Shown here one piece after another: positions 1 through 15,324 of a stretch of DNA of 64,000 nucleotides. Each line of letters opens with the position of its first letter. The first letter of the stretch is position 1. The notes under the pieces are model-generated. The model worked only from the letters and a program-made list of their open reading frames with translations, ran no database searches and was not told where the DNA came from. Location: positions 1-64,000 of the forward strand of contig NZ_AKWY02000034.1 in the NCBI RefSeq assembly GCF_000306255.2, in the 5' to 3' direction. This stretch comes from Leptospira noguchii serovar Panama str. CZ214 (GTDB lineage Bacteria > Spirochaetota > Leptospiria > Leptospirales > Leptospiraceae). The translations under genes were made by a program, and so were the position numbers.

Positions 1-461
<461 letters not shown>

Positions 462-1751
462 TTATGGACAAGTTAGACTTACTTGAACCTCGGAATGAGG
501 TGCGTTATCCGGAACTGTAAATATGGTTTCTCTCACCACGGTTTCCGGATAACCATCTACTTTGGCAAGATCCCCTACACAACGAAGTCTATAATCTCCT
601 GAATGAATGTATTTCATTTTAGTAGAAACACCTTGGACGGGAGATGCCATGAGAGGCAGTTTTGTATCAATTTCAGATTCAGAAAGACGATAAACGGAAT
701 AATAATGGGTTGTAGATGTCGTTCCACCTAACACTGTCAAGCTGGAGGCTTTTTCAGGACGGATGATCCTGGAACGAACCAGAAGTCCTCCTCCCATATC
801 TGATTCTCCTTTATGGTCGCTATCTGGTTTCCAGTCACTAATACCGACTAACGTTCTTACTCCTCCTATACTGGAAACGTAAGAATGAATCATTAGATTC
901 TCTTTTAAATTGATCCTTACTTCTAAAATATAAGGATCAAAACCAGGATATATAAGCATATCCTGGTCTCCTTTTTCTGCTTTGTAGAGTACCGGAAACA
1001 CGAGAGGGGGGAAAACAGATTTTGTAGTAGCATCGGCTCCCGGTTTATAACTCAACCTAGGGACTATATTGATTCCAGGTACTCTGTAATTATCAAACAA
1101 GGTGAGATTAGAAAAAGTAAGTCCTGGCTCGGTGGCCCAAGCGGTTACCAAAGATCTTAAATACAAACCGGTATAATAGAATTGAACCGGGCCGTTTCCA
1201 AATGCTCCCCAGTCCGTTGCGGAGGTAGGATCGTTAGATGGGTAAGCAACTCCTTCTCCGTTAAAAAATTGAATCGCTTTGAATTCACCGTCGTTTAAAC
1301 GACAGGAGTTCGAATTGGTAGTATAAGGAATTGTACAAAATACTTGTCGATTGGGTGCAATTTCATCCCAAAGATTTTTTGTATCTTTTACGTTTTTGAC
1401 TAAACTCAGATCAAAAGACCCTTCTTGATATTTAGTAGATAAACGGATTTCCCCTATATCTATAAAAATCGGAAGATTTTGAGCCAGAGGTACTCCGTCT
1501 AAACCAAAAGCAGGGTCGGCACCTTCGCCACTTGTATCTTGATAAAGTTGCCCGGTTCCACCTGAATAGGCCTCAAATCCAATTGGATTATCGGTGGCGT
1601 AAGTTCCTTTTACAAGCAGTAACATTCTCTGATTGAATAAGGTACTGATTACTGGATTTTTAGAATGTTTGCCGTGCCAATCTCCTACTTTGCAAAAGAA
1701 TATTAGAAAACACGAAAATACTAAAAAGAACCGTAAATAAGATCGTTTCAT
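462..1751 (-). CDS. Hypothetical lipoprotein
   Basis: A 429-aa protein of unknown function. The N-terminus is basic then strongly hydrophobic, ending in a likely lipobox (IFFC, Cys20), so it should be a lipid-anchored envelope protein; leptospiral lipoboxes tolerate Phe at these positions. No enzymatic motif is seen. The mature part is rich in Ser, Gly, Pro and Tyr, as in many surface lipoproteins. Its ATG overlaps the stop of the upstream barrel gene (ATGA), so translation is probably coupled and the two products may work together at the outer membrane. It is the last gene of the run DUF2225-truA-barrel-lipoprotein. Function is not recognised; the lipoprotein call is fairly firm. Confidence 0.8.
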   Translation of the reverse strand: MKRSYLRFFLVFSCFLIFFCKVGDWHGKHSKNPVISTLFNQRMLLLVKGTYATDNPIGFEAYSGGTGQLYQDTSGEGADPAFGLDGVPLAQNLPIFIDIGEIRLSTKYQEGSFDLSLVKNVKDTKNLWDEIAPNRQVFCTIPYTTNSNSCRLNDGEFKAIQFFNGEGVAYPSNDPTSATDWGAFGNGPVQFYYTGLYLRSLVTAWATEPGLTFSNLTLFDNYRVPGINIVPRLSYKPGADATTKSVFPPLVFPVLYKAEKGDQDMLIYPGFDPYILEVRINLKENLMIHSYVSSIGGVRTLVGISDWKPDSDHKGESDMGGGLLVRSRIIRPEKASSLTVLGGTTSTTHYYSVYRLSESEIDTKLPLMASPVQGVSTKMKYIHSGDYRLRCVGDLAKVDGYPETVVRETIFTVPDNAPHSEVQVSLTCP

Positions 1752-2566
1752 AAAAATACACTCACCATCAAACCAAACTGAAAAAATTCAGTATCTACTA
1801 CTCTGTAATAATTGGGGTTACTCAGCCTGGAATCTTCGTAAGGACTTGTATAGGGATATTTTGTTTCTCTTGGTGCGTCCATACGAGACTCGTAAATTTT
1901 ATTGTAATCAATTCGAATTCCGATTCGAATTTTTTTTCCGGCTACAAAACTAGTTTCTAATCCTATAATCATCATTGGATCCCAACGAGATGTGTTGGAA
2001 GGTCTTGCAACTACAAACGCTTCCCCACCTCCTGCACGAAGGATAAATGAAATCGGAAGGTCGAGCGGAATTTTATAACCCAATGCAAGATAGACCGGAA
2101 TTGTAGTCAAAGCCCTTTCTGTCGCCGAAAGATAGTTTGCGTAAAAAGCCCCCATCTCGAGATAAAAGATCCAAGGCCAGGGAATTCTAAAAAAGAAACC
2201 GCCGCCTAACGTAGTATCCAGATATTTCTGAGTTTCGGTTCCGGGTAATGGGTTGGAAGCTCCTACCCAAACTCCAGCTTCCATTTTTCGATTGTCTTGA
2301 TGCCCTTCTTGTTTATCTTCTTCTGTTTCTTCTGAATTTTCTAGATCTTCTTCCTCTTTAGAAATGACGCCGCTGGAAGGTAAACTTCCGGTTTGTGCTG
2401 TACGTTTCGAAAAAAACTCAGTAAAAAATCGATTCCAATTGGGTTGATAACCACCTAACAGCTCAAAGGTTCCCGGTTTTTGAGGAGAAGCAGATAAGAT
2501 TCCCGGAAAAATTACAAACCAAATGAGAATTGTGGGTTTTAAAAAAATTCGAAACCGGAAGAACAT
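1748..2566 (-). CDS. Putative outer-membrane beta-barrel protein
   Basis: A 272-aa exported protein. Residues 1-26 form a signal peptide (basic start, hydrophobic core, cleavage near SAS). A very acidic linker (Glu/Asp-rich, about residues 68-90) precedes a region of alternating hydrophobic and polar residues with many aromatic ends, typical of a small outer-membrane barrel. The protein ends in a hydrophobic VFL. It starts two bases after the truA stop and overlaps the following lipoprotein gene by four bases, which points to a shared transcript. The family is not recognised; the barrel call is inferred from composition and strand pattern. Confidence 0.7.
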   Translation of the reverse strand: MFFRFRIFLKPTILIWFVIFPGILSASPQKPGTFELLGGYQPNWNRFFTEFFSKRTAQTGSLPSSGVISKEEEDLENSEETEEDKQEGHQDNRKMEAGVWVGASNPLPGTETQKYLDTTLGGGFFFRIPWPWIFYLEMGAFYANYLSATERALTTIPVYLALGYKIPLDLPISFILRAGGGEAFVVARPSNTSRWDPMMIIGLETSFVAGKKIRIGIRIDYNKIYESRMDAPRETKYPYTSPYEDSRLSNPNYYRVVDTEFFQFGLMVSVFL

Positions 2567-2568
2567 AA

Positions 2569-4244
<1,676 letters not shown>

Positions 4245-4301
4245 AGTCTTATGTATGAAAAACCCGAAAAAAAACGGGAACGGGCTGTCAATTCGAACAC
4301 C

Positions 4302-4353
<52 letters not shown>

Positions 4354-4373
4354 CCTAAAAAACCGGAAAGCTC

Positions 4374-5496
<1,123 letters not shown>

Positions 5497-5885
5497 AGTT
5501 TTGGCGGCGCCCGGATTTGTGTAAACTGGACGCTGGTTCTAAAACGTGGAGTTCCCACACTTTTTAAATTTTATCTGTAAAATTGCTTTTTGGGGTAGTT
5601 CCTAGTTTCAGTGGTAAAATTTAGATTTGTAATAGTTCCCACAATTTGGATTTTACAGAGGATTCTAAAGTAAGAGTTCCCACAGATTTTAGAGAAAAAT
5701 TCAATTATATAAAAATTAATTTTTTGCTTTCGACAGGCTTGCGTTAAGCAGAACTCAAGTTGTAATAGTTCCCACAAATTCAGATCTCACAGAGGAATTT
5801 TGAAAAAGTGAGAGTTCCCACATTACAGACTTTTTCCACTCAAAACTAGCTTTTCTAAAAAAGATTCTTTTGGAAGATAGCTTCG
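5497..5885. repeat. Intergenic gap with family A repeats
   Basis: Contains several copies of the 'GTAATAGTTCCCACA ... TTTTACAG' unit (for example near 5545, 5630, 5675, 5765 and 5810). A GC-rich GGCGCC palindrome (about 5504-5509) directly follows the upstream gene. No gene is seen. Confidence 0.7.
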
Positions 5886-6683
5886 ATGAACCCGTTGAAA
5901 TTTATGGAAAGCCGTTTGGGCCGTTTTCCGAAATCCTATCGTAAAATCGTACTCAAAACATATTTAATAACAATCGTTTTAGTATTCAGTTTCGCGTTTC
6001 CAAGTTTGGTCACTGGATTGTTTTTCGCGCTTATAGGAAATCAAAAGAGAAAAAACGCCTCTTTTTTAAAAGGGTCTGCGGTTTGGGCGGATGCGATTAT
6101 CTGGATGACTAAAACCCGATTTTTCAAAATTGGAGAATTTCAGATTCCACCGAAAGGTCACATGATTTTTTCGAATCACGTAAACGAGTTAGATTTTCCC
6201 TATGATTGTCTTGTAATCAATAAACCTTATCTTGCTAATCAAGTGATTAAAAAAACACTGATCGCGTATTGGTGGATGAGGGCGATGGGCTCGCAAGTGT
6301 TTGAAACTACAAAGGCGGCAACGATTGCAGTTTCTGTCAGAAACGTACTGAAGGGTTTGGATACTACTTCCTTTATCGTATATCCGGAAGGTCATAATTC
6401 GTATCGAGAAGAAATTCAACCCTTACAAAAAGGAATGATCAAACTCGCGTGGGAAAATAAGATCCCAGTGGTAGTCGTATTGAAGTCAGGACTGACCGGA
6501 TATCAGACTTTAGAAAAAGGTTTTGTGGTAGCTTATAAACAGGCGGGAATTTACGATCCTGCACAATATTCTTCTTGGGAAGAATTTAAAGATTTTATTT
6601 TCGAAACTATGGATCGAGAAAAGAAAGCTCTTGATTCTATGCTTTCATCCGAAGTTCAAAAAGAATCGGTGCTCGTATCTTGA
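5886..6683 (+). CDS. PlsC-family 1-acyl-glycerol-3-phosphate acyltransferase
   Basis: A 265-aa membrane-bound acyltransferase expected to move an acyl chain onto lysophosphatidate or a similar acceptor. The family's HX4D motif is present as NHVNELD (about residue 98), and block III is YPEGHNS (about residue 164). An N-terminal hydrophobic segment (about residues 23-50) anchors it in the membrane. The stop codon overlaps the TTG start of the biotin carboxylase gene, so it is translationally coupled to the acyl-CoA carboxylase subunits downstream and likely belongs to lipid synthesis. The exact acceptor cannot be read from sequence. Confidence 0.85.
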   Translation: MNPLKFMESRLGRFPKSYRKIVLKTYLITIVLVFSFAFPSLVTGLFFALIGNQKRKNASFLKGSAVWADAIIWMTKTRFFKIGEFQIPPKGHMIFSNHVNELDFPYDCLVINKPYLANQVIKKTLIAYWWMRAMGSQVFETTKAATIAVSVRNVLKGLDTTSFIVYPEGHNSYREEIQPLQKGMIKLAWENKIPVVVVLKSGLTGYQTLEKGFVVAYKQAGIYDPAQYSSWEEFKDFIFETMDREKKALDSMLSSEVQKESVLVS

Positions 6684-8143
6684 TTTCTAAACTACTGGTT
6701 GCGAACCGAGGAGAAATTGCGGTTCGAGTGATCCGTACTTGTAAAAAACTAGGGATCAAAACCGTAGCGATTTATTCGGATGCGGATAAAAATTCTCCAC
6801 ACGTAAAATTCGCAGACGAATCCGTATATGTAGGGGAATCTAATCCTTCTTCTTCTTATTTAAATATTTCTAATATTCTTGACGCAATCAAAAAGACAAA
6901 GGCGGATGCGGTTCACCCAGGTTACGGATTTTTATCTGAAAAAAGTGAATTTGCAAAAGCATTAGAAAAAGAGAATGTTTTATTTTTAGGTCCTAGTCCG
7001 GAATCGATGGAGTTGATGGGGGATAAAATCAATTCCAGGATTAAAATGGAAGCATCTGGAGTTCCGGTTGTTCCAGGTTACAACGGACAAGACCAGGATC
7101 CTAAAATACTTCAAAAGGAAGCTGAAAAAATAGGTTATCCTTTGATGATTAAGGCGACCGCGGGAGGAGGAGGAAAGGGAATGAAACGGGTTTACAAACC
7201 AGAAGAATTCCTTTCTTCACTTGAAGCCGCACAAAGGGAAGCGCAGAAAGCTTTTGGGGACGGAACTGTTTTTTTAGAAAAATACGTAGAGACCCCTAGA
7301 CATATCGAAGTGCAAGTTTTCGGAGATAAACACGGAAACGTTATGCACCTTTTTGAACGAGAATGTTCGATCCAGAGAAGACATCAAAAAGTGATCGAAG
7401 AATCTCCTGCTCCAAATTTGCCAATTTCTCTTCGGGATGAGATCTGTCAAGTTGCGGTCAAAGCGGCACAGTCTATCAGTTACGTGGGGGCCGGAACTGT
7501 AGAATTTATTTTAGGAAAAGATGGTAAGTTTTATTTTCTAGAGATGAATACAAGACTTCAAGTAGAACATCCAGTAACAGAATATATTACAGGACAAGAT
7601 CTTGTAGAATGGCAGATCCGAGTGGCGGAAGGCAAAAAACTTTCTGAACTAACATTAGGAAAAACCGTCGTTCAGAACGGACATGCAATTGAAGCTCGTA
7701 TTTATGCGGAAGATCCTGAAAATAATTTTTTACCTTCCACTGGTATATTAGAATATATTGAATTTCCCGATCGTGATTTTTTACGCGTAGACACGGGAGT
7801 GGAGACCGGTTCTGAAATTACAGTTTATTACGATCCTATGATTGCGAAGATGATTGTTTGGGGAAAAACTAGAGAAGAATGCGCTGTGCGTCTTAAAGAA
7901 TCTATTGATTCTACGGTGATCTTTGGACCCGTAACCAACACGTTTTATTTATCTGGAATTCTTTCTCATGAAGAATTTAAAAAAGGGAATACTCATACTC
8001 ATTTTCTGGAAGAACAAACAATTTTATTTACTCCTGAAAAGGAAGTTCAAGCAGATGCGTTTTCCTTTGCGGCAGCTGCACTTTCTGAAAAGAAAAAATC
8101 CCAAGGGATTTGGGAAGCGATTGGTTCGGGAGGTTTTTGGTGA
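6680..8143 (+). CDS. accC: Biotin carboxylase subunit of an acyl-CoA carboxylase
   Basis: A 487-aa ATP-grasp enzyme that carboxylates biotin on its carrier protein. The N-terminal LVANRGEIA motif, the glycine-rich GGGGKGMK loop (about residue 163) and EMNTRLQVEHPVTE near residue 290 are all present. It starts at TTG overlapping the stop of the acyltransferase gene; no other start keeps the MISKLLVANRG beginning. It is longer than a stand-alone AccC (~450 aa), and together with the next gene it matches the length of a one-piece alpha subunit of acetyl/propionyl-type carboxylases (487+166 aa). The substrate-side carboxyltransferase is not in this window, so the acyl-CoA used is unknown. Confidence 0.93.
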   Translation: MISKLLVANRGEIAVRVIRTCKKLGIKTVAIYSDADKNSPHVKFADESVYVGESNPSSSYLNISNILDAIKKTKADAVHPGYGFLSEKSEFAKALEKENVLFLGPSPESMELMGDKINSRIKMEASGVPVVPGYNGQDQDPKILQKEAEKIGYPLMIKATAGGGGKGMKRVYKPEEFLSSLEAAQREAQKAFGDGTVFLEKYVETPRHIEVQVFGDKHGNVMHLFERECSIQRRHQKVIEESPAPNLPISLRDEICQVAVKAAQSISYVGAGTVEFILGKDGKFYFLEMNTRLQVEHPVTEYITGQDLVEWQIRVAEGKKLSELTLGKTVVQNGHAIEARIYAEDPENNFLPSTGILEYIEFPDRDFLRVDTGVETGSEITVYYDPMIAKMIVWGKTREECAVRLKESIDSTVIFGPVTNTFYLSGILSHEEFKKGNTHTHFLEEQTILFTPEKEVQADAFSFAAAALSEKKKSQGIWEAIGSGGFW

Positions 8144-8640
8144 TAGAAGAAAATTTTCGATTTAGACATAAGGAAGAAGAAATTCCGGTTCGAGTGCGTT
8201 CTGGTTCTCCCGGAGACGTTTCCGTATCAATTACGTTAGGCGGAATTGTGCACGATTTTCGTATTTCTAGAAATTTTCAAAGTGAAGGAAATGGGCTTTT
8301 TTCCGGACCTGGAAATCATTGGAGAATACTTAGAAAAGGGAATCAAATTTTCATTCATCATAAAGGTTGGAATACAAAGGTACTTCTTTCCAATAGGGAA
8401 ATTCATTTAGAGGAAGGAAGTGGTGGTCTGATCAAAAGCCCGATGCCTGGTAAAGTGATTCGAGTTGGAGTTTCTGTCGGAACTACGGTTAAAAAAGGTT
8501 CCGTGCTTGCGATTGTGGAAGCGATGAAGATGGAAAATAATCTACTTTCTCCCGGAGATGGAATCGTAGAGGAAGTTTTAGTCAAAGAAGGCAATATGGT
8601 TTCCCAAGACGATGTGATTTTAAAATTGAATCTGGTTTGA
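8140..8640 (+). CDS. Biotin carboxyl carrier protein
   Basis: A 166-aa protein whose last ~75 residues form a biotinyl domain with the biotin-acceptor motif EAMKMEN (Lys carries biotin). The N-terminal part is beta-rich and resembles the middle domain of acyl-CoA carboxylase alpha chains. I place the start at GTG 8140, overlapping the stop of the carboxylase gene (GTGA), rather than the in-frame ATG 30 bases earlier, which lies inside that gene. The pair is therefore a split alpha subunit. It is unlike the usual ~150-aa AccB in having no long Pro/Ala linker. Confidence 0.88.
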   Translation: MIEENFRFRHKEEEIPVRVRSGSPGDVSVSITLGGIVHDFRISRNFQSEGNGLFSGPGNHWRILRKGNQIFIHHKGWNTKVLLSNREIHLEEGSGGLIKSPMPGKVIRVGVSVGTTVKKGSVLAIVEAMKMENNLLSPGDGIVEEVLVKEGNMVSQDDVILKLNLV

Positions 8641-9247
8641 GTGTCATCATCGTAATTTGTGGGAACTCCCATTATTTGTAAATACGATTGGTTTCACTTG
8701 AACTTACTTCTTTAAATTTGTAGGAACTCATACATAAGTTTGATAACTAAAAAATAATTTAAAAATCTATTCACTACTTAAAAAAAATGTGATTTGTAAT
8801 AGTTCCCACAAACTTGGATTTTACAGATTGATTTTGAAAAATGTAATAGTTCTCACAAACTTGGATTTTACAGATTGATTTTGAAAATGTAATAGTTCTC
8901 ACAAACTTGGATTTTACAGATTGATTTTGAAAAATGTAATAGTTCCCACAAATCTGGATTTTACAGATTGATTTTGAAAAATGTAATAGTTCTCACAAAC
9001 TTGGATTTTACAGATTAACTCTCAAAAATTGCATCAACTGAGTTATTGGCTTTTTGAAGGAGATCCTACCATTCTAAGATTTGAAACAAGTTTAACATAA
9101 TATTCTTTTTATACGTCAGAGTAGTAATTTTTTACAACAACTCGAGTTAACCGCACCAAACTTTCTATTAGAAACGATTGTATGTTCGGTTTAGTGAATG
9201 ACAGTCGGTTTTGCAAAAAAAATCTGTAAGTAGGGCGGGGCAAAATA
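8641..9247. repeat. Repeat-rich gap before prfC
   Basis: Single family A units near 8655-8730, then the tandem array listed separately. From 9020 to 9247 the DNA is AT-rich, with no gene seen. Confidence 0.65.
8795..9017. repeat. Tandem array of family A repeat, 5 copies of ~47 bp
   Basis: Units begin TGTAATAGTTC[C/T]CACAAA at 8795, 8842, 8888, 8935 and 8982, giving periods of 47, 46, 47 and 47; the last is truncated. Each unit continues with GGATTTTACAGATTGATTTT and a short A-run. There are no spacers between units, so this is not a CRISPR array. It is a local expansion of the unit that occurs singly in most other gaps of the window. Confidence 0.92.
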
Positions 9248-10855
<1,608 letters not shown>

Positions 10856-11128
10856 ATAATAAGGAATATTCTGGAATCTTAAAATAATGTGAATTCGGCG
10901 TAAAAAAATTGAGAAAGGGTTTCCAAAAATGTAAGTTTCTACGATTTAAGAACTTATTCGTAAAATCGCAATTTGCAGAACCTCCCACAAATTAAGACAC
11001 ATTACAAATTTTTAAACATTTATTTTTTGTATTAGTTCCTACAGTTTTAGAATTTGTTTGTAAGATTGTGATTTGTGCTAGTTCCCACAAATTTTACCGA
11101 AAAATTCAGTTGAAATGACATTTCTCAT
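10856..11128. repeat. Repeat-rich gap left of the insertion sequence
   Basis: Holds a stretch at 10886-10945 (AATTCGGCGTAA... then ATTGAGAAAG) that closely matches 13378-13425 on the other side of the IS, and family A units near 10980, 11035 and 11075. No gene is seen. Confidence 0.6.
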
Positions 11129-11163
11129 GACCTAGCCCCCGAATTAAGGACCAGCTGAAATTG

Positions 11164-12275
<1,112 letters not shown>

Positions 12276-12277
12276 GA

Positions 12278-12321
<44 letters not shown>

Positions 12322-12356
12322 GTTAATCTAAACTATGGAATTTTTCAACAACTCTA
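12322..12356 (+). repeat. Half copy of MITE-like family B, cut by the IS
   Basis: TAATCTAAACT...TTTTCAACAACTCTA matches only the right part of the full element (compare 20296-20399). The left part is missing from the other side of the IS. Confidence 0.75.
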
Positions 12357-12691
12357 TTATACAAATAGGATGTCGAATCTGAAATAAAAAAGTTGATGAA
12401 GTAAGAATCCGATCTTTTTCGGAGTCATACAATTTGTATTTGCACCAGATGTCTTTGAGGCGAAGGAACTTACGGGTTTCTTCGCCTATTTTTTAATTTC
12501 TAAAAAGATTTTATTGTGAGAAAATACAGTCAAGTAAAGAAAGATTTTTCTAGAAAGAGTATAAATCTAAATTCTATTTCTATTATATAGTTTTATTGAA
12601 TAGTGTTCAAAGGCAAACTTGTGATTGTCAAGATTTCATAGTTATGTCCCTTAAAATGTGGGAACTACCACGCTTAAGATAAAATAAGTTT

Positions 12692-12856
12692 GATGTAAGA
12701 AAATCTGGGCGAATCCGGCTTGTCTAACCCGGATTTGGGCTTTCAACTCTGGTTAATAAATTGCATATAGAGTGTTATAAAATGCGATTTGTTGAACGTC
12801 CTGTAAGACCCCCGAAAAACTCAGCGAATGACTCTTTAAGGATCGGTATTCAGGGA
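12692..12856 (-). repeat. Family C dispersed repeat, copy 1
   Basis: Read on the minus strand it starts CCTGAATACCGATCCTTA and ends GGATTCGCCCAGATTTTCTT. It matches 16368-16573 and 28509-28702 along most of its length. It contains a small internal inverted repeat, AATCCGG / CCGGATT. Confidence 0.8.
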
Positions 12857-13631
12857 GAGATCACTGAGTTCAAGAAGTGACTTGCTTTATTGAAAGAGCG
12901 TTCTGCTGAGTTTTCTCGCATTAATTCACGCTTAAAATAGCAAAAGTTTAATACCAAAAACATTTAAAAAAGTTTTTAAAGCTCTTAAGTAATATATACT
13001 GAAACAGTAATTTATAAATTTTGTATAAGTTCCTACATATAAAAACTTATAAATGATAGGTTCTTTTAAATTTGATTTTTATATTCTAAAGTCAAACAGT
13101 ATGAGTTCTTACATTCAATTTTTTCTAAAAAAGATTGGTTTTACCAATAACTACATAACAGAATATCTAATATTTTTTGCTCAAATAAGTTTTTATGATA
13201 AAACTTTGCGGTAATCTATTCTATAGAATAAAATAGGAAACTAATTTTTTAAATTAAAGCGTAGATTCAAAATTTAGCAATTGTGAAAAATTTTATAATT
13301 TTGAAACTATAAATTTTTTGCTGAATTTTTAAATATAATTGCTGCTTAGGGGCATCATTAAATAAAAAATTTATAAACAACATAAATTCGGCATAAGAAA
13401 ATTGAGAAAGAATGATTTTTTAAAAGTATGAGATCCTACAAAATCAGAATTTGTTCGTAAAATCCTGATTTTTTAATAGTTTTCACATTTTAAGGATCTG
13501 ACTGTAACGTTTAAATTCCAACTTTTTTCAGAAAAATAATCATGAATTCTTTACACCGAACTTACTTTAAATAAAGTTCCTTTCAATAAATTATAAAACT
13601 TTCAAACAATTTGCTTTTGTAGGTTCCGATC

Positions 13632-14009
13632 TTGGATTCAAAAAAGTTAAACTTTAAAAATATAGACGAGTATATAAACCTTTTTCCGAAAGATGTACAA
13701 GACAAATTAAGAAAACTACGTTCTACCATTAGAAAGGCGGCGCCTAATGCAGAAGAAAAAATCAGTTATCAAATGCCTACTTTTGTTCTAAACGGTAATT
13801 TAGTTTATTTTGCAGCTTATAAAAAACATATCGGGTTTTATCCTACTTCAAGCGGAATTAAGAAATTTCAAACGGAGTTGACCAAATATAAAACCACTAA
13901 AGGAGCGATTCAATTTCCAATGGATCAACTTCTTCCTTTAAAGTTAATTGCGAAAATTGTGAAATACCGCATAAAAGAAAATACACAAACTAAAAAAAAT
14001 AAGTCTTGA
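13632..14009 (+). CDS. DUF1801 (YdhG-like) protein
   Basis: A 125-aa small cytoplasmic protein. The pattern FPKDVQDKLRKLR ... EEKISYQMPTF ... YFAAYKKHIGFYP ... KGAIQFP matches the DUF1801/YdhG family, sometimes described as a frataxin-like iron-binding fold. Start is TTG at 13632; no ATG gives the conserved N-terminus. It is isolated between repeat-rich gaps, so the context says nothing about its role. Function remains uncertain beyond the family match. Confidence 0.8.
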   Translation: MDSKKLNFKNIDEYINLFPKDVQDKLRKLRSTIRKAAPNAEEKISYQMPTFVLNGNLVYFAAYKKHIGFYPTSSGIKKFQTELTKYKTTKGAIQFPMDQLLPLKLIAKIVKYRIKENTQTKKNKS

Positions 14010-14167
14010 ATTTGTTATAAACTGTTGAGAACGCTGAAGACTGTAAAGATGATTTACAATCTATATGGGCCAAAAGAATTTAGAAATTACTTTTTTATTC
14101 ATATTAAAACTGGTTAGATTATATTCAGGAATTATAAATTTTATTCAGATGAAGATTTGTTTTTAGA

Positions 14168-14716
14168 ATGGATGAGCGCTTATTTATGAATTTGAATAAT
14201 CAAGAAAAAATCGATATTTTACGCATATCTAAAAAGATTTTTATATGTGTCGTTAGACATACTGGACAAGATTTAGATAAACTTTCACTAAAAACTTGTA
14301 TTGTCAAGGATCTCGGAATATCCGGAGACGATATGGATGATTTGTTACAGGATATAACCCGGTATTTTCAAATTGATTGGTCTTCATTGAATTTTGAGAA
14401 AAATTTTGGTAAAGAAGGATTTTCGATTGTAGAATTTTTTGTTTTTTTAATTCGTTTTATTTTGAATTTAGTTTCCAATTTAATAAAAACAATTTTGCGA
14501 GTTTTGATAAACTTTAATTTTTCTCGCTTTAACTCTTTCAACAATGATCAAAAAAACATTCAAATAGAAAATCTAATTCTGGCCGCTTATTATGGAAGAT
14601 GGAATAATACTTTGTTCTCGTATACAATTCCGATCGAAAGTGAAATTCAAAACTGGCAAATTCGATACTGGAAGAGATTTAAAAAAAGATACGGATCAAA
14701 GTTTAATAATTTTTGA
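14168..14716 (+). CDS. Hypothetical protein, DUF1493-like N-terminus
   Basis: A 182-aa protein. Residues 45-75 (TCIVKDLGISGDDMDDLL, then FQIDWSSL) resemble DUF1493, an acyl-carrier-like helical fold of unknown role. A hydrophobic segment at about 90-112 could be a membrane helix, and the C-terminus is basic and aromatic-rich. A second ATG at 14186 is an alternative start. It is very AT-rich and lies in a repeat-rich stretch with DUF1801 upstream, so it may be an accessory gene. Family call is tentative. Confidence 0.55.
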   Translation: MDERLFMNLNNQEKIDILRISKKIFICVVRHTGQDLDKLSLKTCIVKDLGISGDDMDDLLQDITRYFQIDWSSLNFEKNFGKEGFSIVEFFVFLIRFILNLVSNLIKTILRVLINFNFSRFNSFNNDQKNIQIENLILAAYYGRWNNTLFSYTIPIESEIQNWQIRYWKRFKKRYGSKFNNF

Positions 14717-14782
14717 ATATAAAACTACTCGAAAGTATATAATTTTACTAATTTCTGTAAAATTGCATGTCTAAATGTATAT

Positions 14783-14888
14783 TAGAGTTGTTGAAAACCA
14801 CATAATGACGATCAACAAAACTGCTTCAATCGACCGTTTCCATAAAACAAAAACTAAGTGGCAAATTAATTTTCCATCAACTTTATTA
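14783..14888 (-). repeat. MITE-like family B element, copy
   Basis: Left end TAGAGTTGTTGAAAA. Read on the minus strand it contains ATGGAAACGGTCGATTGAAG and the core AGCAGTTTTGTTGAT, as in the copies at 20296 and 27788. The outer right end has diverged. Confidence 0.8.
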
Positions 14889-15190
14889 TAAAGCACTATT
14901 TCACATAAATTTGATAGAACCAAAATACGATAGCGATTATCGTGGAAATTGGGAGATAAAGAATCGTGTTAGTCTTTTTATCTATAAAATTCTAGAACAA
15001 CAACTACGTGTCCGCGATCGCTACTCCCGTCGAAAATGTGCACTAAAAATGCTCATATTTCTTAGATTTTATTTATCTTAATTTTTTTCTTTGAATTTAC
15101 TCTAATTATAGATAATTTAAAATAGTATAATGTTTTTATGTATTTTAAATGACTTGTCTCAAATGTTGTACAATCCGTTTTTAGATTCAA

Positions 15191-15289
15191 TTTGTTAAAA
15201 AATGAATTCTCTATTTGTTTGTTACATTGAAATGGGTAGTTAAAACGGTTTTGCTAAACTTCATTATGGAATTTTTTAGCAACCCTACT
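15191..15289 (+). repeat. MITE-like family B element, diverged copy
   Basis: Shares AATGAATTCTCTATTTGTTT, ACGGTTTTG and a degenerate right end (TTTTTTAGCAACCCTA) with the other copies. Confidence 0.65.
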
Positions 15290-15324
15290 GAAATCCATTC
15301 TAAAGAAATAAAAGCTTATGACTT

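Larger units (their letters stand above)
12322..13631. repeat. Long non-coding gap with several repeat families
   Basis: Begins with the right half of a MITE-like element (12322-12356), then family A pieces (about 12655, 13020-13100, 13430-13490), a copy of the ~200-bp family C element on the minus strand (12692-12856) and a GCTGAGTT-type piece (12862-12920) like that at the window start. The 13378-13425 segment duplicates 10886-10945. No coding frame of note is seen. Confidence 0.65.
14717..15324. other. Intergenic gap with two MITE-like copies
   Basis: Holds family B copies at 14783-14888 (minus) and 15191-15289 (plus). The stretch between them is AT-rich, with no gene seen. Confidence 0.6.

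Noticed and set aside
4264..4279. CCCG-A8-CGGG hairpin between divergent genes
   Set aside because: Only a 4-bp stem; it may be chance in A-rich DNA.
8795..9017. Possible CRISPR array
   Set aside because: The repeats are directly adjacent with no unique spacers, period is the unit length itself, and no cas genes are nearby.
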